From Candidatus Goldiibacteriota bacterium HGW-Goldbacteria-1 (GTDB lineage: Bacteria; Oederibacteriota; PGYV01): a stretch of DNA of 64,000 nt. Of this stretch, positions 17,701 through 27,908 are shown in pieces. The stretch spans positions 115,811-179,810 of the forward strand of contig PGYV01000006.1 in the NCBI GenBank assembly GCA_002839855.1, given 5' to 3'. How positions within the stretch are numbered: position 1 is the stretch's first letter; each line of letters opens with the position of its first letter. Below the pieces are notes generated by a model. That model had not been told where the DNA came from. It saw nothing but the letters and a program-made list of their open reading frames with translations, and did not search any database. The position numbers were made by a program, and so were the translations under genes.

Positions 17701-19719
17701 GTGAAAATGAATATTAAAGACAGCACAAAGAAAGAAAACACGCACCTGTTGCCTTTGGCGGTTTCAGCCGCTATAATTACCGCATTTTCAATCATTTACG
17801 GATTCTATAACATACCGGCAACAATTGCCGCAGCCGCGGTTATTATTGTAATATACATTAAATACCGCGATAAGCCCGTTTTTGAAACCGGCGAAAAAGA
17901 TTATTCGCGGATGTATAAGTTTTTTATATTCGCAATTGCCGCGGCGCTGGCCTTAAGGTTTATTTCAATTACTTCAATGCCGTATGATTTTTATACAGAC
18001 GAACTTAACGAGCTGACAGAAGCGTATTTCAGGCTGACAGGGCAGAAAGAATTATTCGGATACAGCACAAGGTTCGGTTCTTCTTTGCTTTATTTCAGTT
18101 TGGGCGTGATTATGGCTGTAATGGCTGTTGTCAAAGAAAACATAGACCTTTTAAGGTTTATACCCGCGGTTGTGTCGGTACTGACAGCCGCAGCGCTTTA
18201 TTTCTTTGGAGATTCTTTAAAAAATAAAAAATTGGGCATTGTATTGGCTTTTCTGTTTTTAACATCAGGGTGGGCGCTTTTTTTAAGCAGAAAACTTATG
18301 GAAAACATTTATGTGCCTCTTTTTGCCGTCCTTATATTCACATTTCTTAATTACTACATACGAAATAAAAAAGAGAGATTTCTGTACCTTACCGGCGCGG
18401 TCTATTTCGCCGGATTATTTACGTATTCGTCCTGGGTTCTGATAACCGCGTTTATCGCGTATTTTCTTTTTGAATACAGAAAGGAAATAGGGCTGAAAAA
18501 GATTCTGGTATTATCCTCCATCATAGCTGTATCTCTGGGCCTTTACATGCTGCTTTTTATGCAGACAAAAGGGCCTTCGTGGGCGATGGGTATGACTGTT
18601 TTTAAGGGTTCCGACGGGGTATTTCAGGCTGTGCTGAACCTTAAAAACCTGTTTGTTTATTTATTACAGCCAATGCAATACAACCACCTTTCCCACACAC
18701 AGCCCGCCGTTTCTGCCACAGAATTTTTGTTCCTGGCAGCAGGCATAATACTGGCTCTTATAAATATAAAAAAAAAGATATTCAGAATCATACTGGCAGG
18801 CCTTGTTATTTCAAGCGCCACGCTGTTTATAAGCAAAGATGCGGCGCACCACCTGCGCCATGTAATGCTGCTGCCGTTCATTATTATAACAGCCGGTTTT
18901 TTTCTTAATCACATATTAAACAGAAAGTACGCGCTTTATGCCGTTGCCGCGCATACCGTGTTGTTTATTTTTATTCTTTTATACCATTTTAATTACTGGC
19001 CGGCGCAGATGAATATTTCGCACAGGGACAAACAGGCCGCTGATTATATAAATAAAAAATACGCCAATAATGATTATATTCTTATTCACGAAGGGGTGGT
19101 TTACGGCAATTTTCCAATGTACCTGCGTACAAAAGCGGCACACAACCCCGCCAAAGAACCTAAAACCGTTATTCTGCTTACCAACTATTTTATGCGCCAA
19201 AACGTAAAAACGGTTTTCCCGGAAACCGCTGTAAAGTATTTTTATGATTTTCAGGGTAATAACCTTCACACATATGCCCTGTACGAAATACCCGCAAAGC
19301 AGGGAAGCGGTATTGCTGAATACTTTGGCTCCCTTAAAACAAAAATGGAAAAGCAGCAGGTGAAAGCCTGGGAGCAAAAATATCAGGAAGGATTTGACCT
19401 GACAAAAAGTTATCTGGAAATAACCGGCAATGACCCCGCTAAAATACTGGCAAACACTCTGTTAAACGTGCAATACGTCCTTTTTTGCGGCAGTACCGGA
19501 AGATATAATGACCTGCTTGCCGCGGCACAGGATCCGGATAAAAAAATATTCCACACGGCAGACCTGATGGAATTTTTCGGAAGAATCCTTTACATGTCAA
19601 AAGATTATAAAAATTCACACTATTTTTTCAGCCGGGCTTATTCTTTGGCGCCGGAATGGAAATACGTTTATTGGCAGGCCGAACGTTCCAAATACATGAT
19701 GTCACAAAAACAGCCATAG
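17701..19719 (+). CDS. GT39-like membrane glycosyltransferase
   Basis: About 672 aa from GTG 17701, with GGGG nine bases upstream; ATG 17707 is an alternative. Two hydrophobic helices are followed by the acidic loop MPYDFYTDELNELTEAYF (Asp-Glu about residue 99), the GT39/PMT catalytic position, then about ten more helices to residue ~430. The C-terminal ~240 residues are soluble, and contain HEGVVYGNFPMYLRTKA and a TPR-like end with FFSRAYSLAPEWKYVYW. Related in plan to the glycosyltransferase at 14476, but without the PA14 domain. Both GTs flank the toxin-antitoxin pair. Confidence 0.75.
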   Translation: MKMNIKDSTKKENTHLLPLAVSAAIITAFSIIYGFYNIPATIAAAAVIIVIYIKYRDKPVFETGEKDYSRMYKFFIFAIAAALALRFISITSMPYDFYTDELNELTEAYFRLTGQKELFGYSTRFGSSLLYFSLGVIMAVMAVVKENIDLLRFIPAVVSVLTAAALYFFGDSLKNKKLGIVLAFLFLTSGWALFLSRKLMENIYVPLFAVLIFTFLNYYIRNKKERFLYLTGAVYFAGLFTYSSWVLITAFIAYFLFEYRKEIGLKKILVLSSIIAVSLGLYMLLFMQTKGPSWAMGMTVFKGSDGVFQAVLNLKNLFVYLLQPMQYNHLSHTQPAVSATEFLFLAAGIILALINIKKKIFRIILAGLVISSATLFISKDAAHHLRHVMLLPFIIITAGFFLNHILNRKYALYAVAAHTVLFIFILLYHFNYWPAQMNISHRDKQAADYINKKYANNDYILIHEGVVYGNFPMYLRTKAAHNPAKEPKTVILLTNYFMRQNVKTVFPETAVKYFYDFQGNNLHTYALYEIPAKQGSGIAEYFGSLKTKMEKQQVKAWEQKYQEGFDLTKSYLEITGNDPAKILANTLLNVQYVLFCGSTGRYNDLLAAAQDPDKKIFHTADLMEFFGRILYMSKDYKNSHYFFSRAYSLAPEWKYVYWQAERSKYMMSQKQP

Positions 19720-20023
19720 ATTGCCGCCTTTGGGCTGCCGGTAAGACCGACATTAATGGAAGAGGTCAGCCCTTACTTGCAGCTTTTATGTTTTAACACA
19801 CATCTATTAATGTATATGTATTAATACCCCGGCAGGATTAAAAAAACAGGGATAAGGTTCGCTTATATGCTGTTTATACAGTTTAAATATCACTTTAAAT
19901 ATACTTTAAAACAAGAAAATTACCGCATCCCGTCTTCCCCTAAATTACAATAATTTCTTGACTAACCAAGTAAAATGATTATACTTTGTTAAGTATTGGG
20001 CGGTTAATTTCAGGAGGTGTTTA
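19720..20023. other. Intergenic region, 304 bp
   Basis: No open frame, tRNA-like or repeat structure was found apart from the promoter at 19958. Confidence 0.6.
19958..19985 (+). promoter_or_regulatory. Sigma-70 promoter of the beta-barrel gene
   Basis: TTGACT (19958-19963), a 16-nt spacer, and TATACT (19980-19985), 38 bp before the start codon. Confidence 0.65.
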
Positions 20024-21625
20024 ATGAAAAAATATTTTTTGGTTGTTTTATTATCTATATTTTCCGTATCGGCCGCTATTGCAGGATTCTATGACGGGGG
20101 GCCGGGCAGAACCGCAGCTATGGGAGGGCAGGAAGCCGTTCTTCCTGATATATCCAACACTTTTGACCTGTACAGTATCGGTTTCTCTTCCGCGATACTT
20201 ATAAGGCCCGCGAAAAACATCATAAACATTTATCCGGATATTGCAATTCCATTCGGCAAGAGCATAGAAGATGATGCATCTGAAACAACCAACGAGAGAA
20301 GCGGCTTTACAATTGGCACAGGCGTGTATAAATCCTCAAACAACGGCCTTGTTTTGTGGCTTTCTGACAGCAGCGTTCTTACTGTAAAACCCTATCTTTC
20401 CGCAACGGTTTCAAACAGAAAGGTTTCATCAACCACAAGCGATACACATACTTATACTTACACCCAGGGCCTTATTGCGGGAGAGGCCGAATACGCGTTT
20501 AAACTGTCAGATACCCTTGGCGTTGCGGGGCTTGTGGGCTATTATAGAAACGGTTTAAAATCAGAAAGAAATGACGAAGATGATTATAATAACGTTTATT
20601 TTGATAAAATGATTTACCAGGTATCCGCTTTATTAATGCCGGATTCAAAAAACGGCGGATGGGCATTTGCGGCATCCGCAGGGAATAAAACTGAACCGCT
20701 GGCGCCAAGAGTTTTCAACCTGGACATGAACCTTGAAATGGCTGAATTTGAATATCTGATGCATCCTCTATCATTTATATCCATACATCAATACGAATAC
20801 GAGGAGAACTTAATTCAGGAACATGAAAGTTTCACCGATTATGAAGGTTCGGGTTTTCTGGTTGAAACAGGAACTTCCTATAACGGAAAAGGAAATATGG
20901 CCTTTATGAGTAAGGTTGGATTAATCGCGGGATATACATTTAAAATCAGCGAAAAAGATATATATAAGATACTTGCCACCAATATCACGACCGAAACAAG
21001 CGATTCTTTTACGCCGATTACAGGCGGTATGGGTTTTAATTTCGCCGCCGCGTCAAGGTGGGATCTGGGCCTTCTTATACCGGGCGTGAAATTAGAATAC
21101 AGAATTGTAGGTTACGACATAAAGAATAGCGGCGGAGATACTCTAAGCAAAAACAGCCTTTCGTTTACAAAAGCAGCAGCAGGAACATCTTTCAGGTTAT
21201 CCGAATCACTTTTAATACCATTTGAAATCTTTTATGACAATCTGCTTAGCTACGCAAAAGACCCTAATGGCACCGGTGAAAACTTCTCATATTTCATAGA
21301 TTACGGCGGTAAACTTGGTGTTGAAATAGGGCTGGAAAAAACAACATTCTTAAGATTTGGCATTGACTGCACTATTTTCGGAGACCATTCAATCAGCAAA
21401 CTTGACGGCGAAATAACCGGCGAATCTCACCCAATGGGAAGCGAAGAAAACAGAAATGCCGTTATTGTCGGTTTGAATACAGGGCTTGGTATGGCAATAA
21501 ACGGGATACAGGCGAACATAGGCCTGCGGTTTGAAAATCTTGGTTTTTCCCCTGAAAACAAAGACTATAGGGAAAGAAGTGATTTGACATTAAAAATACT
21601 TTCTGATATCAAAATGTTTTTCTGA
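20024..21625 (+). CDS. Predicted outer-membrane beta-barrel protein
   Basis: 533 aa with a clear signal peptide (MKKYFLVVLLSIFSVSAAIA). The mature N-terminus reads GFYDGGPGRTAAMGGQEAVLPDISNTFDLY, like the RxxxMGG start of PorV/FadL-like barrels. The rest alternates aromatic/hydrophobic strands with polar turns and ends ...LTLKILSDIKMFF with a terminal Phe, typical of BAM substrates. Cargo or pore function is unknown. Single-gene unit with its own promoter; ATG behind CAGGAGGTG. Confidence 0.7.
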   Translation: MKKYFLVVLLSIFSVSAAIAGFYDGGPGRTAAMGGQEAVLPDISNTFDLYSIGFSSAILIRPAKNIINIYPDIAIPFGKSIEDDASETTNERSGFTIGTGVYKSSNNGLVLWLSDSSVLTVKPYLSATVSNRKVSSTTSDTHTYTYTQGLIAGEAEYAFKLSDTLGVAGLVGYYRNGLKSERNDEDDYNNVYFDKMIYQVSALLMPDSKNGGWAFAASAGNKTEPLAPRVFNLDMNLEMAEFEYLMHPLSFISIHQYEYEENLIQEHESFTDYEGSGFLVETGTSYNGKGNMAFMSKVGLIAGYTFKISEKDIYKILATNITTETSDSFTPITGGMGFNFAAASRWDLGLLIPGVKLEYRIVGYDIKNSGGDTLSKNSLSFTKAAAGTSFRLSESLLIPFEIFYDNLLSYAKDPNGTGENFSYFIDYGGKLGVEIGLEKTTFLRFGIDCTIFGDHSISKLDGEITGESHPMGSEENRNAVIVGLNTGLGMAINGIQANIGLRFENLGFSPENKDYRERSDLTLKILSDIKMFF

Positions 21626-21818
21626 CAGCTGTTTAATCACTAAATAAAGCAGGCTCTTAAGCTTCACCTATATCTTTCATTTTTGGCGATATATACGGTT
21701 TGGTATTTATTATTAAAAACTGTGTAACATGCCTCCCGGGGTGTGTTTTTAATTAAAGCCTCCATTTACCGCCATTTGCCCTTAACCCAAAACCCGTGTA
21801 GTCAATTTATTATTTCTG

Positions 21819-21827
21819 TGTTAAAAT
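21819..21827 (+). promoter_or_regulatory. Extended -10 promoter of dnaE (TGTTAAAAT)
   Basis: TGT followed by TAAAAT, 42 bp before the TTG start. One mismatch from consensus -10. Confidence 0.4.
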
Positions 21828-21869
21828 CATTACAATTTTAAGGATATATTAAGAAAACCGGAGGCGGAT

Positions 21870-24800
21870 TTGGTATCTAAATTTATACACCTGCACCTGC
21901 ATACAAAGTACAGCATGCTGGACGGCATGTGCAAGTTTGAAGACATGATAAAGGCCGCCAAAGACAACAAAATGATGGCAGTTGCGGCCACAGAGCACGG
22001 CAATATGTACAGCGCGGTGGAATTCTATACCGCCATGTCGCACGCCGGCATCAAACCAATCCTTGGCCTTGAAACCTACATAGTTGACGATATTAAAAAC
22101 AATCAAAGAAAGAAAAACCACCTTGTTTTACTGGTAAAAAACGAGACCGGCTGGAATAACCTTATTAAAATCTCCTCCTACGCCTTTACTGACGGCTTCT
22201 ATTATAAACCGACAATAGATAAAGCTTTTTTAAAAGACCACGCCGAAGGGTTAATTGCACTATCTTCGTGCGTACAGGGCGAAGTGCCGTCTAAACTTAT
22301 CTCTGACGATTACGAAGGCGCGAAAAAAGCCGCGGAAGAGTACCTTTCCATGTTCAAGGAAGGCAACTATTACTTTGAAATGCAGAATCACGGGCTGGAA
22401 GAAGAGCTTCTGGCAAACAGGGGTTTAAAAGAGCTTTCCAAAGAGCTTTCCATTCCGCTTACGGTTTCCAATGATGTCCATTATATGAAAAAAGACGATG
22501 CCCGCGCCCATGACATTCTTCTCTGCATCCAGACAGGCAAGACCCTAAAAGAAGCGGACAGAATGAAATTCAAGACAGATGAATTTTATTTTAAAAATTA
22601 TGACGAAATGTGCAAAGTTTTCCCTGATGACAAAAGCGCCGTGGAGCGCACATTTGAAATTGCAGAAAAATGCAACTTTGAACTGCCCAAACTGCCGCCG
22701 GGCAAGTGTCACATGCCTAAATACACAATTACAGGCTGGGACGGCACATATAACGAATATTTTGACAAAATAACAAAAGAAGCGCTGGCAGAAAAGTACC
22801 CCGGCGATTTACTGACGGATGAAATTCAGAAACGTTTTGAACACGAACTTTCCACAATTAAAAAAATGGATTACACCGGATACTTTCTTATAGTCCGCGA
22901 CATAATTAAATACGCCCGTGACAACGACATCCCGGTAGGCCCCGGCAGGGGAAGCGCGGCAGGTTCTTTAATTTCCTATGTGCTTGGAATTACAAGTATT
23001 GACCCCATAAAATACGAACTATTATTTGAACGTTTTCTAAACCCGGACAGGGTATCCCCGCCCGATATAGACCTTGATTTTTCTGACGAAGAAAGAAACC
23101 GCGTGGTGCAGTATATAGTTGACCGCTTTGGCAAAGACAAAACAGCGCAGATAATAACGTTTCAGCAGTTAAAACCGCGCGCTTCCATAAGGGACGTCGG
23201 CCGAGTTTTGGATGTCCCGCTGCGGGATGTGGACATGCTTGCAAAAAAAGTGCCGGAAGGCCCGGCAGTCAGTTTTGCCGATATTTTAAAAGACGGAGCT
23301 TTTATCTCTTTTGTAAATTCAGAAAAAACATATGAAGAAATCATCAACTACGCCATGAAAATAGAAGGCATGCTGCGGCAGGATTCCACGCACGCTGCCG
23401 GCGTTGTAATAGCGCCGGATGTACTTACGCGTTATGTGCCCATAGCCGTGCCAAAAGACAAGGACGATTCCGAAGGCGGAACTTTAAACTACATGACCCA
23501 GTGGGAAATGGGCTCTTTGGAAAAAATGGGGCTTATTAAATTTGACATACTTGGCTTAAGAAACCTTGCCGTAATAAAGAAAGCCATAAAAAATATAAAA
23601 GAAACCCGCGGCATTGACGTTCTGCCTGACGACGGCACATTTGACAATCCCAAAGTATATAAACTGCTTGCCGAAGGCAATACGCAGGGTGTGTTCCAGC
23701 TTGAAAGCGAAGGAATGAGGGACCTTCTTAAAAAAATTAATCCCGACTGCCTGGAAGATATTATTGCCATAATATCGCTTTTCCGCCCCGGCCCGATGAA
23801 AATGATAGATGAATACATCCGCAGAAAAAAGGGGACGGAAAAAGTCACGTACGATTTTCCGGAACTGGAACCCGTGCTTAAGAACACTTACGGCATTGCC
23901 ATTTATCAGGAACAGGTAATGCAGATAGCCGTAAGGGTGGCCGGGTTTTCCATGGCGGAAGCCGACAATTTAAGAAGGGCGATGTCCAAGAAGAAAGCTT
24001 CCGAAATGGACAAGATAAAAGTAAAGTTCATGAAAGGCACGGCAGACCGCGGCATTAAACCGCAGGCCGCCGAAGACCTTTTTGACAAGCTGGAACAGTT
24101 TTCACAGTACGGCTTTAACAAATCGCACGCCGCGGCTTACGCGGTGGTGGCATACCAGACCGCATATTTAAAGACCTTATACAGGCCGGAATACATGGCA
24201 GCGCTTTTAACATCGGTCATGCACAGCATTGACAAAGCCGCAATTTACGTTGAAGACTGTGCCGCCAACGGAATAAAGGTTATGGCGCCTGACATAAATA
24301 AAAGCGACACGGATTTTAAAGTGGAAAAAAATTCCATCCGTTACGGGCTGGCCGCGGTTAAAAACGTGGGCACATCCGCGGCGCAGGACATAGCCGCCAA
24401 AAGAAAAGAAAAAGGGGATTATAAAGACCTTTATGACTTCTGCGAAAAAGTCAGCCTGCATTCGGTTAATTCCAAAACAATAGAATCGCTTGTAAAAAGC
24501 GGCGCGTTTGATTTCACCCTTATGCACAGGGCGCAGATATTCGCGTGCATACCCGATGCCATGAAACGCGCGGAAATGGCGCAGCGGGACATGGAAAGCG
24601 GCCAGTTCAGCCTGTTCGAAACCGCTCCGCAGGATATAAAGATACCTGATATTCAAAAGTGGAGTGAAAGCGAACAGTTGTCGTATGAAAAAGAAGTCCT
24701 TGGCCTGTACGTGTCTTCGCACCCGCTTGCACGTTACAGAAAACTGCTTGAAAGCGTGTCACAGCCGATAAGTGAACTTTTAACAGGAAAAGTAAATTCC

Positions 24801-25304
24801 GGCGAACAGGTGATAATAGGCGGCATAGTCCACGACCTGGCCAAGAAAATAACCCCAAGCGGAATGGAACGCGTGCACTTTCACCTTGAAGGGTTAACAG
24901 GCAGAATAAAAATAATAGCGGGCGATAAATTCCCCAAAGATAAAAACAGCATTTTTTCCAACAGTTTGATGTGCATGGTACGCGGAAAAATTGTTTTCAT
25001 GGATGCAGAACCCTTTGTAAGTATGGAAAGTGTAATTAACCTGGATGACGCATACAGCGCGCTGGGCAAGTACCTTCACATTACGGTGCGCGAACTTGGC
25101 TTGGAACAGCTTACCCTGCAGGAAATGAAAAACCTGATGTCACAGAACAAAGGGCTGTCAGAAGTTGTAATGCATATAATTACCGGCGACGGCAGGGAAG
25201 CCCAAGCCGTACTTGAAGAAAAAATAAGCGTGAACGAAAACCTGCTTATCTCTCTTGAAAAACTTGTGGGCGAAGGCAATATAAGGTTAAGCTGGAAAAA
25301 ATAA
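21870..25304 (+). CDS. dnaE: DNA polymerase III alpha subunit
   Basis: Replicative polymerase catalytic subunit, 1144 aa, close to the usual ~1160. The start is TTG 21870 with CCGGAGGCGG; no better ATG fits, because the PHP domain begins at once with FIHLHLHTKYSMLDG. PHP metal residues (HLHT, TEHGNM, SNDVHY) look complete, so the domain may retain proofreading-type activity. Polymerase motifs are VGPGRGSAAGSL, PDIDLDFSDEER (two catalytic Asp, about residue 397), LIKFDILGLRNL (third Asp), and SHAAAYAVVAYQTAYLK. An OB-fold follows near residue 985. The C-terminus keeps the usual tail region. Confidence 0.97.
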   Translation: MVSKFIHLHLHTKYSMLDGMCKFEDMIKAAKDNKMMAVAATEHGNMYSAVEFYTAMSHAGIKPILGLETYIVDDIKNNQRKKNHLVLLVKNETGWNNLIKISSYAFTDGFYYKPTIDKAFLKDHAEGLIALSSCVQGEVPSKLISDDYEGAKKAAEEYLSMFKEGNYYFEMQNHGLEEELLANRGLKELSKELSIPLTVSNDVHYMKKDDARAHDILLCIQTGKTLKEADRMKFKTDEFYFKNYDEMCKVFPDDKSAVERTFEIAEKCNFELPKLPPGKCHMPKYTITGWDGTYNEYFDKITKEALAEKYPGDLLTDEIQKRFEHELSTIKKMDYTGYFLIVRDIIKYARDNDIPVGPGRGSAAGSLISYVLGITSIDPIKYELLFERFLNPDRVSPPDIDLDFSDEERNRVVQYIVDRFGKDKTAQIITFQQLKPRASIRDVGRVLDVPLRDVDMLAKKVPEGPAVSFADILKDGAFISFVNSEKTYEEIINYAMKIEGMLRQDSTHAAGVVIAPDVLTRYVPIAVPKDKDDSEGGTLNYMTQWEMGSLEKMGLIKFDILGLRNLAVIKKAIKNIKETRGIDVLPDDGTFDNPKVYKLLAEGNTQGVFQLESEGMRDLLKKINPDCLEDIIAIISLFRPGPMKMIDEYIRRKKGTEKVTYDFPELEPVLKNTYGIAIYQEQVMQIAVRVAGFSMAEADNLRRAMSKKKASEMDKIKVKFMKGTADRGIKPQAAEDLFDKLEQFSQYGFNKSHAAAYAVVAYQTAYLKTLYRPEYMAALLTSVMHSIDKAAIYVEDCAANGIKVMAPDINKSDTDFKVEKNSIRYGLAAVKNVGTSAAQDIAAKRKEKGDYKDLYDFCEKVSLHSVNSKTIESLVKSGAFDFTLMHRAQIFACIPDAMKRAEMAQRDMESGQFSLFETAPQDIKIPDIQKWSESEQLSYEKEVLGLYVSSHPLARYRKLLESVSQPISELLTGKVNSGEQVIIGGIVHDLAKKITPSGMERVHFHLEGLTGRIKIIAGDKFPKDKNSIFSNSLMCMVRGKIVFMDAEPFVSMESVINLDDAYSALGKYLHITVRELGLEQLTLQEMKNLMSQNKGLSEVVMHIITGDGREAQAVLEEKISVNENLLISLEKLVGEGNIRLSWKK

Positions 25305-25352
25305 TATAAATATATCCGGATCATGTCACTGAGAAAACAAATGATTTTATAG

Positions 25353-25397
25353 GGACAGCGCATGAATGCGGGCGATACCTCGACATTCACGCTGTCC
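25353..25397. repeat. Imperfect hairpin after dnaE
   Basis: GGACAGCG pairs with CGCTGTCC and, after a 2-nt bulge, TGAATG pairs with CATTCA around a 15-nt loop. No T-tract follows. The GGACAGCG arm resembles one end of the family-B repeat at 61536. Confidence 0.5.
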
Positions 25398-25441
25398 GGA
25401 CTTTGTATTTATAATAATTCAGATTGGACAAAGGGCAAAAT

Positions 25442-25472
25442 CACGGGACGCGCAGGAGCACGTCCCCTACGA
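25442..25472. repeat. Dispersed repeat family B, copy 1
   Basis: A 31-bp unit with core GGGACGCGCAGGAGCACG that can fold through GGGACG/CGTCCC. Near-identical to 38502. Related, more diverged copies are at 56828 and (inverted) 61536. Part of a 304-bp gene-free stretch after dnaE. Confidence 0.7.
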
Positions 25473-25608
25473 AAAAAAAGGACTTTACAGACGCACCGCA
25501 CCTGCACGCTTAATAAAACCGTGCAGAGATTTGTATTTTTTGTTATTATATTAATATTAAACCTGCATTATGATACCGCACAAAAACAATTTTTTGGAGG
25601 TCAGGGGA

Positions 25609-26589
25609 ATGAATAAAACAAGACAGGCAGTATTTCTTAGCGTTATGTTTTTAGCCATGAACGTCTTCGCGCAGAACTTAATAGAATATAAAGTGGTGGA
25701 AGGCGATACTCTGTGGGAAATCAGCGGAAAGTTTACAGGCAAAAAAATGAACTATGAAAAAATAGCCCTTTATAACAACCTGAAAAACGCTGACCGCATT
25801 TACCCGAAACAGATAATAAAAATTGACCTGGACGAATTCAAGGTTTCTGAAAATACGGTTAAAGCAGCCCCGGCTGCCGTAAAAACCGCTGTTAAGGCAA
25901 CAGTTGCAACAGCACCGACAGCCGTAAAAACAGCTGTAAAAGCCGCCCCTACGGCCGTAAAACCCGCGGTTAAAAGCACTGCCGTTCCCGCCGCGGTTGT
26001 TGAAGCAATTCAGGGCTTAAGAGAAGACTTTGACACCCCAAAGATGCAGCCCGCGCTGAAATGGTATGACAACAGAAATGACTGTTCATACGAGATTAAA
26101 GACGGCCGCCTTTACATACAGGCGCGCGGCGACGGCCATGATATTTTTATGGATTCAAATACGGACGCCCCCAGAATACTTGCGGATTTAGACGGCGATT
26201 TTACAATTGAAACAAAGATGAATTTCACCCCGTCAAACAACGGAAGCGGCGCCGGCATAGTAATCTGGCAGGACAACCATAACTTCTTAAGGATAGACAG
26301 GGTGCTTCATTTTCAGACCCGCAACGTCATAAATGTTTCCGGCGCGGCCGGCGGCAAATGGTTTTATTCCGAAGAAATTCCTTATACCCTTGAATTGTCA
26401 TATCTTAGAATGGAAAGAAAAGGGGAAATGTTCACGGCATCGTGCAGTGTTGACGGTATAACATGGTTTAATTTTAAACCCGTGGAATTTAAAGCCGCAT
26501 CGGCGGTTAAAGCCGGTGTTTTTGTTTTAAACCAGTGGAACAAAGGCAATTCTGACGCGGCGTTTGAATATATTCAGATAACAAAATAA
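25609..26589 (+). CDS. Exported LysM protein with DUF1349-like C-terminal domain
   Basis: 326 aa from ATG 25609 (MNKTRQAVFLSVMFL), chosen because GGAGGTCAGGGG lies just upstream. The signal peptide ends near AMNVFAQ. A LysM peptidoglycan-binding domain covers about 22-70 (YKVVEGDTLWEISGKF...IYPKQIIKI). A low-complexity linker follows, with repeated TAVKAAP-like units (about 85-138). The last ~175 residues resemble the concanavalin-like DUF1349 fold (LREDFDTPKMQPALKWYDN, GSGAGIVIWQDNHNFLRIDR, TASCSVDGITWFNF). Likely a wall-attached glycan-binding protein. The SpoIID-like gene follows by 40 bp. Confidence 0.85.
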   Translation: MNKTRQAVFLSVMFLAMNVFAQNLIEYKVVEGDTLWEISGKFTGKKMNYEKIALYNNLKNADRIYPKQIIKIDLDEFKVSENTVKAAPAAVKTAVKATVATAPTAVKTAVKAAPTAVKPAVKSTAVPAAVVEAIQGLREDFDTPKMQPALKWYDNRNDCSYEIKDGRLYIQARGDGHDIFMDSNTDAPRILADLDGDFTIETKMNFTPSNNGSGAGIVIWQDNHNFLRIDRVLHFQTRNVINVSGAAGGKWFYSEEIPYTLELSYLRMERKGEMFTASCSVDGITWFNFKPVEFKAASAVKAGVFVLNQWNKGNSDAAFEYIQITK

Positions 26590-26629
26590 CGCGTATTTTA
26601 AGGAAAAAAATATTATTAATTGGTGAATA

Positions 26630-27907
26630 ATGAAAACAGACAAAATTATTTCCGCCTTAATTTTTACAGCAGCGCTTTTTATATTTTCATCCTGCGTCTC
26701 AATGCGCGGCACATTTCCTCCCGGCCATGTGGAAGTGACATCATCGCGGTCCGCTGCCAAGGCGGCCGCTGATAACATAACTCTTGTGGAAAATAAAACG
26801 CCCGCGCCCGCTGCAACGCCTTCATCCAGCTGGCACCCGGACGATTACGAACAAAGCGGCGAGGAAAAAACGCTTGTTATAAATGTCCTTATCAATAAGA
26901 TGAAAGGCCCGTTTAACCTTTCATCAGCTTCAGATATGACATTAAAGGAAAGCGGTAAAAATCTTGGCAAGAGCTGCGAAATTAAGGCAGTGGCAGGCGC
27001 CATCACGCTTAACGGCGATGCCACGCAGTATACAAGAATTGAAATAACATCTAAAGAGCTGATAAGCCTTGGTTCTAAAAAATACCGCGGAACTTTTATT
27101 ATAGAAGCTGAAAACGAAACAATTCTTGCCATTAACAGGCTTTCAATAGAAGAGTATCTTTACGGCGTTTTGCCGTCGGAAATTCTGCCTTCCTGGCACA
27201 CCGAAGTTTTAAAATCACAGGCAGTGGCCGCAAGGTCATTTGCTTTTTACAACAAACTTAATTCCAAAGATAAACGCTACGACCTTGACAGCACTGTCAT
27301 TTCTCAGGTATATAAAGGATTCGGAGTGGAACACAAAAACACAAACGCAGCTGTCGAAGAGACACGAGGCCTGATAATGACATACGGCACTGATGTAGTA
27401 CAGGCATTTTTTCACGCCAACAGCGGCGGAAAAACCGCTGACAGCAAGGAAGTCTGGGGCGGAACTCTTCCTTATCTTAAGGTTATTGATGACCCTTACT
27501 GCCGTGACGGTAAACACTATTCCTGGAAATACATAATAAGCCTGACATCACTTGAAGAAAAACTTGGGAAAAGCGGAAACTCCACAGGTGAAATTTTTGA
27601 TATTAATGTACCTGAACGTTCTGACAGCGGCAGGGCGCTTATGATTCGCGTAAAAGGAAGCGCCGGTACGGTATTCATTAAAAGCAATGTTTTCAGGACC
27701 GCTCTTGGTGTTGACGCCTTAAGAAGCACAAACTTTAACGTACAGATTGACGGCGGCGACGCGGTCTTTAATGGCTTTGGCTGGGGCCACGGCGTGGGCT
27801 TATCACAGGAAGGCGCGGCGGGAATGGCAGAAAAAGGCTACCCATACAAAGACATTCTGAAATATTATTATAAGGGAGTAAATATAAAAAAAGCGGTATT
27901 AAAATAA
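26630..27907 (+). CDS. SpoIID/LytB-domain lipoprotein (putative peptidoglycan lytic transglycosylase)
   Basis: 425 aa with a lipobox ending FSSC (Cys22). The SpoIID domain (about 165-420) contains LSIEEYLYGVLPSEILPSWHTEVLKSQAVAARSFA, with the catalytic-type Glu of LPSE. It also has VYKGFGVEHKNTNAAVEETRGLIM, AFFHANSGGKTADSKEVWGG, DDPYC and the terminal GWGHGVGLSQEGAAGMA. In Bacillus SpoIID cleaves glycan strands in sporulation; outside spore-formers, homologs act in cell-wall remodelling or division. The adjacent LysM protein supports a wall role. The next gene starts 2 bp after its stop. Confidence 0.92.
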   Translation: MKTDKIISALIFTAALFIFSSCVSMRGTFPPGHVEVTSSRSAAKAAADNITLVENKTPAPAATPSSSWHPDDYEQSGEEKTLVINVLINKMKGPFNLSSASDMTLKESGKNLGKSCEIKAVAGAITLNGDATQYTRIEITSKELISLGSKKYRGTFIIEAENETILAINRLSIEEYLYGVLPSEILPSWHTEVLKSQAVAARSFAFYNKLNSKDKRYDLDSTVISQVYKGFGVEHKNTNAAVEETRGLIMTYGTDVVQAFFHANSGGKTADSKEVWGGTLPYLKVIDDPYCRDGKHYSWKYIISLTSLEEKLGKSGNSTGEIFDINVPERSDSGRALMIRVKGSAGTVFIKSNVFRTALGVDALRSTNFNVQIDGGDAVFNGFGWGHGVGLSQEGAAGMAEKGYPYKDILKYYYKGVNIKKAVLK

Positions 27908-27908
27908 C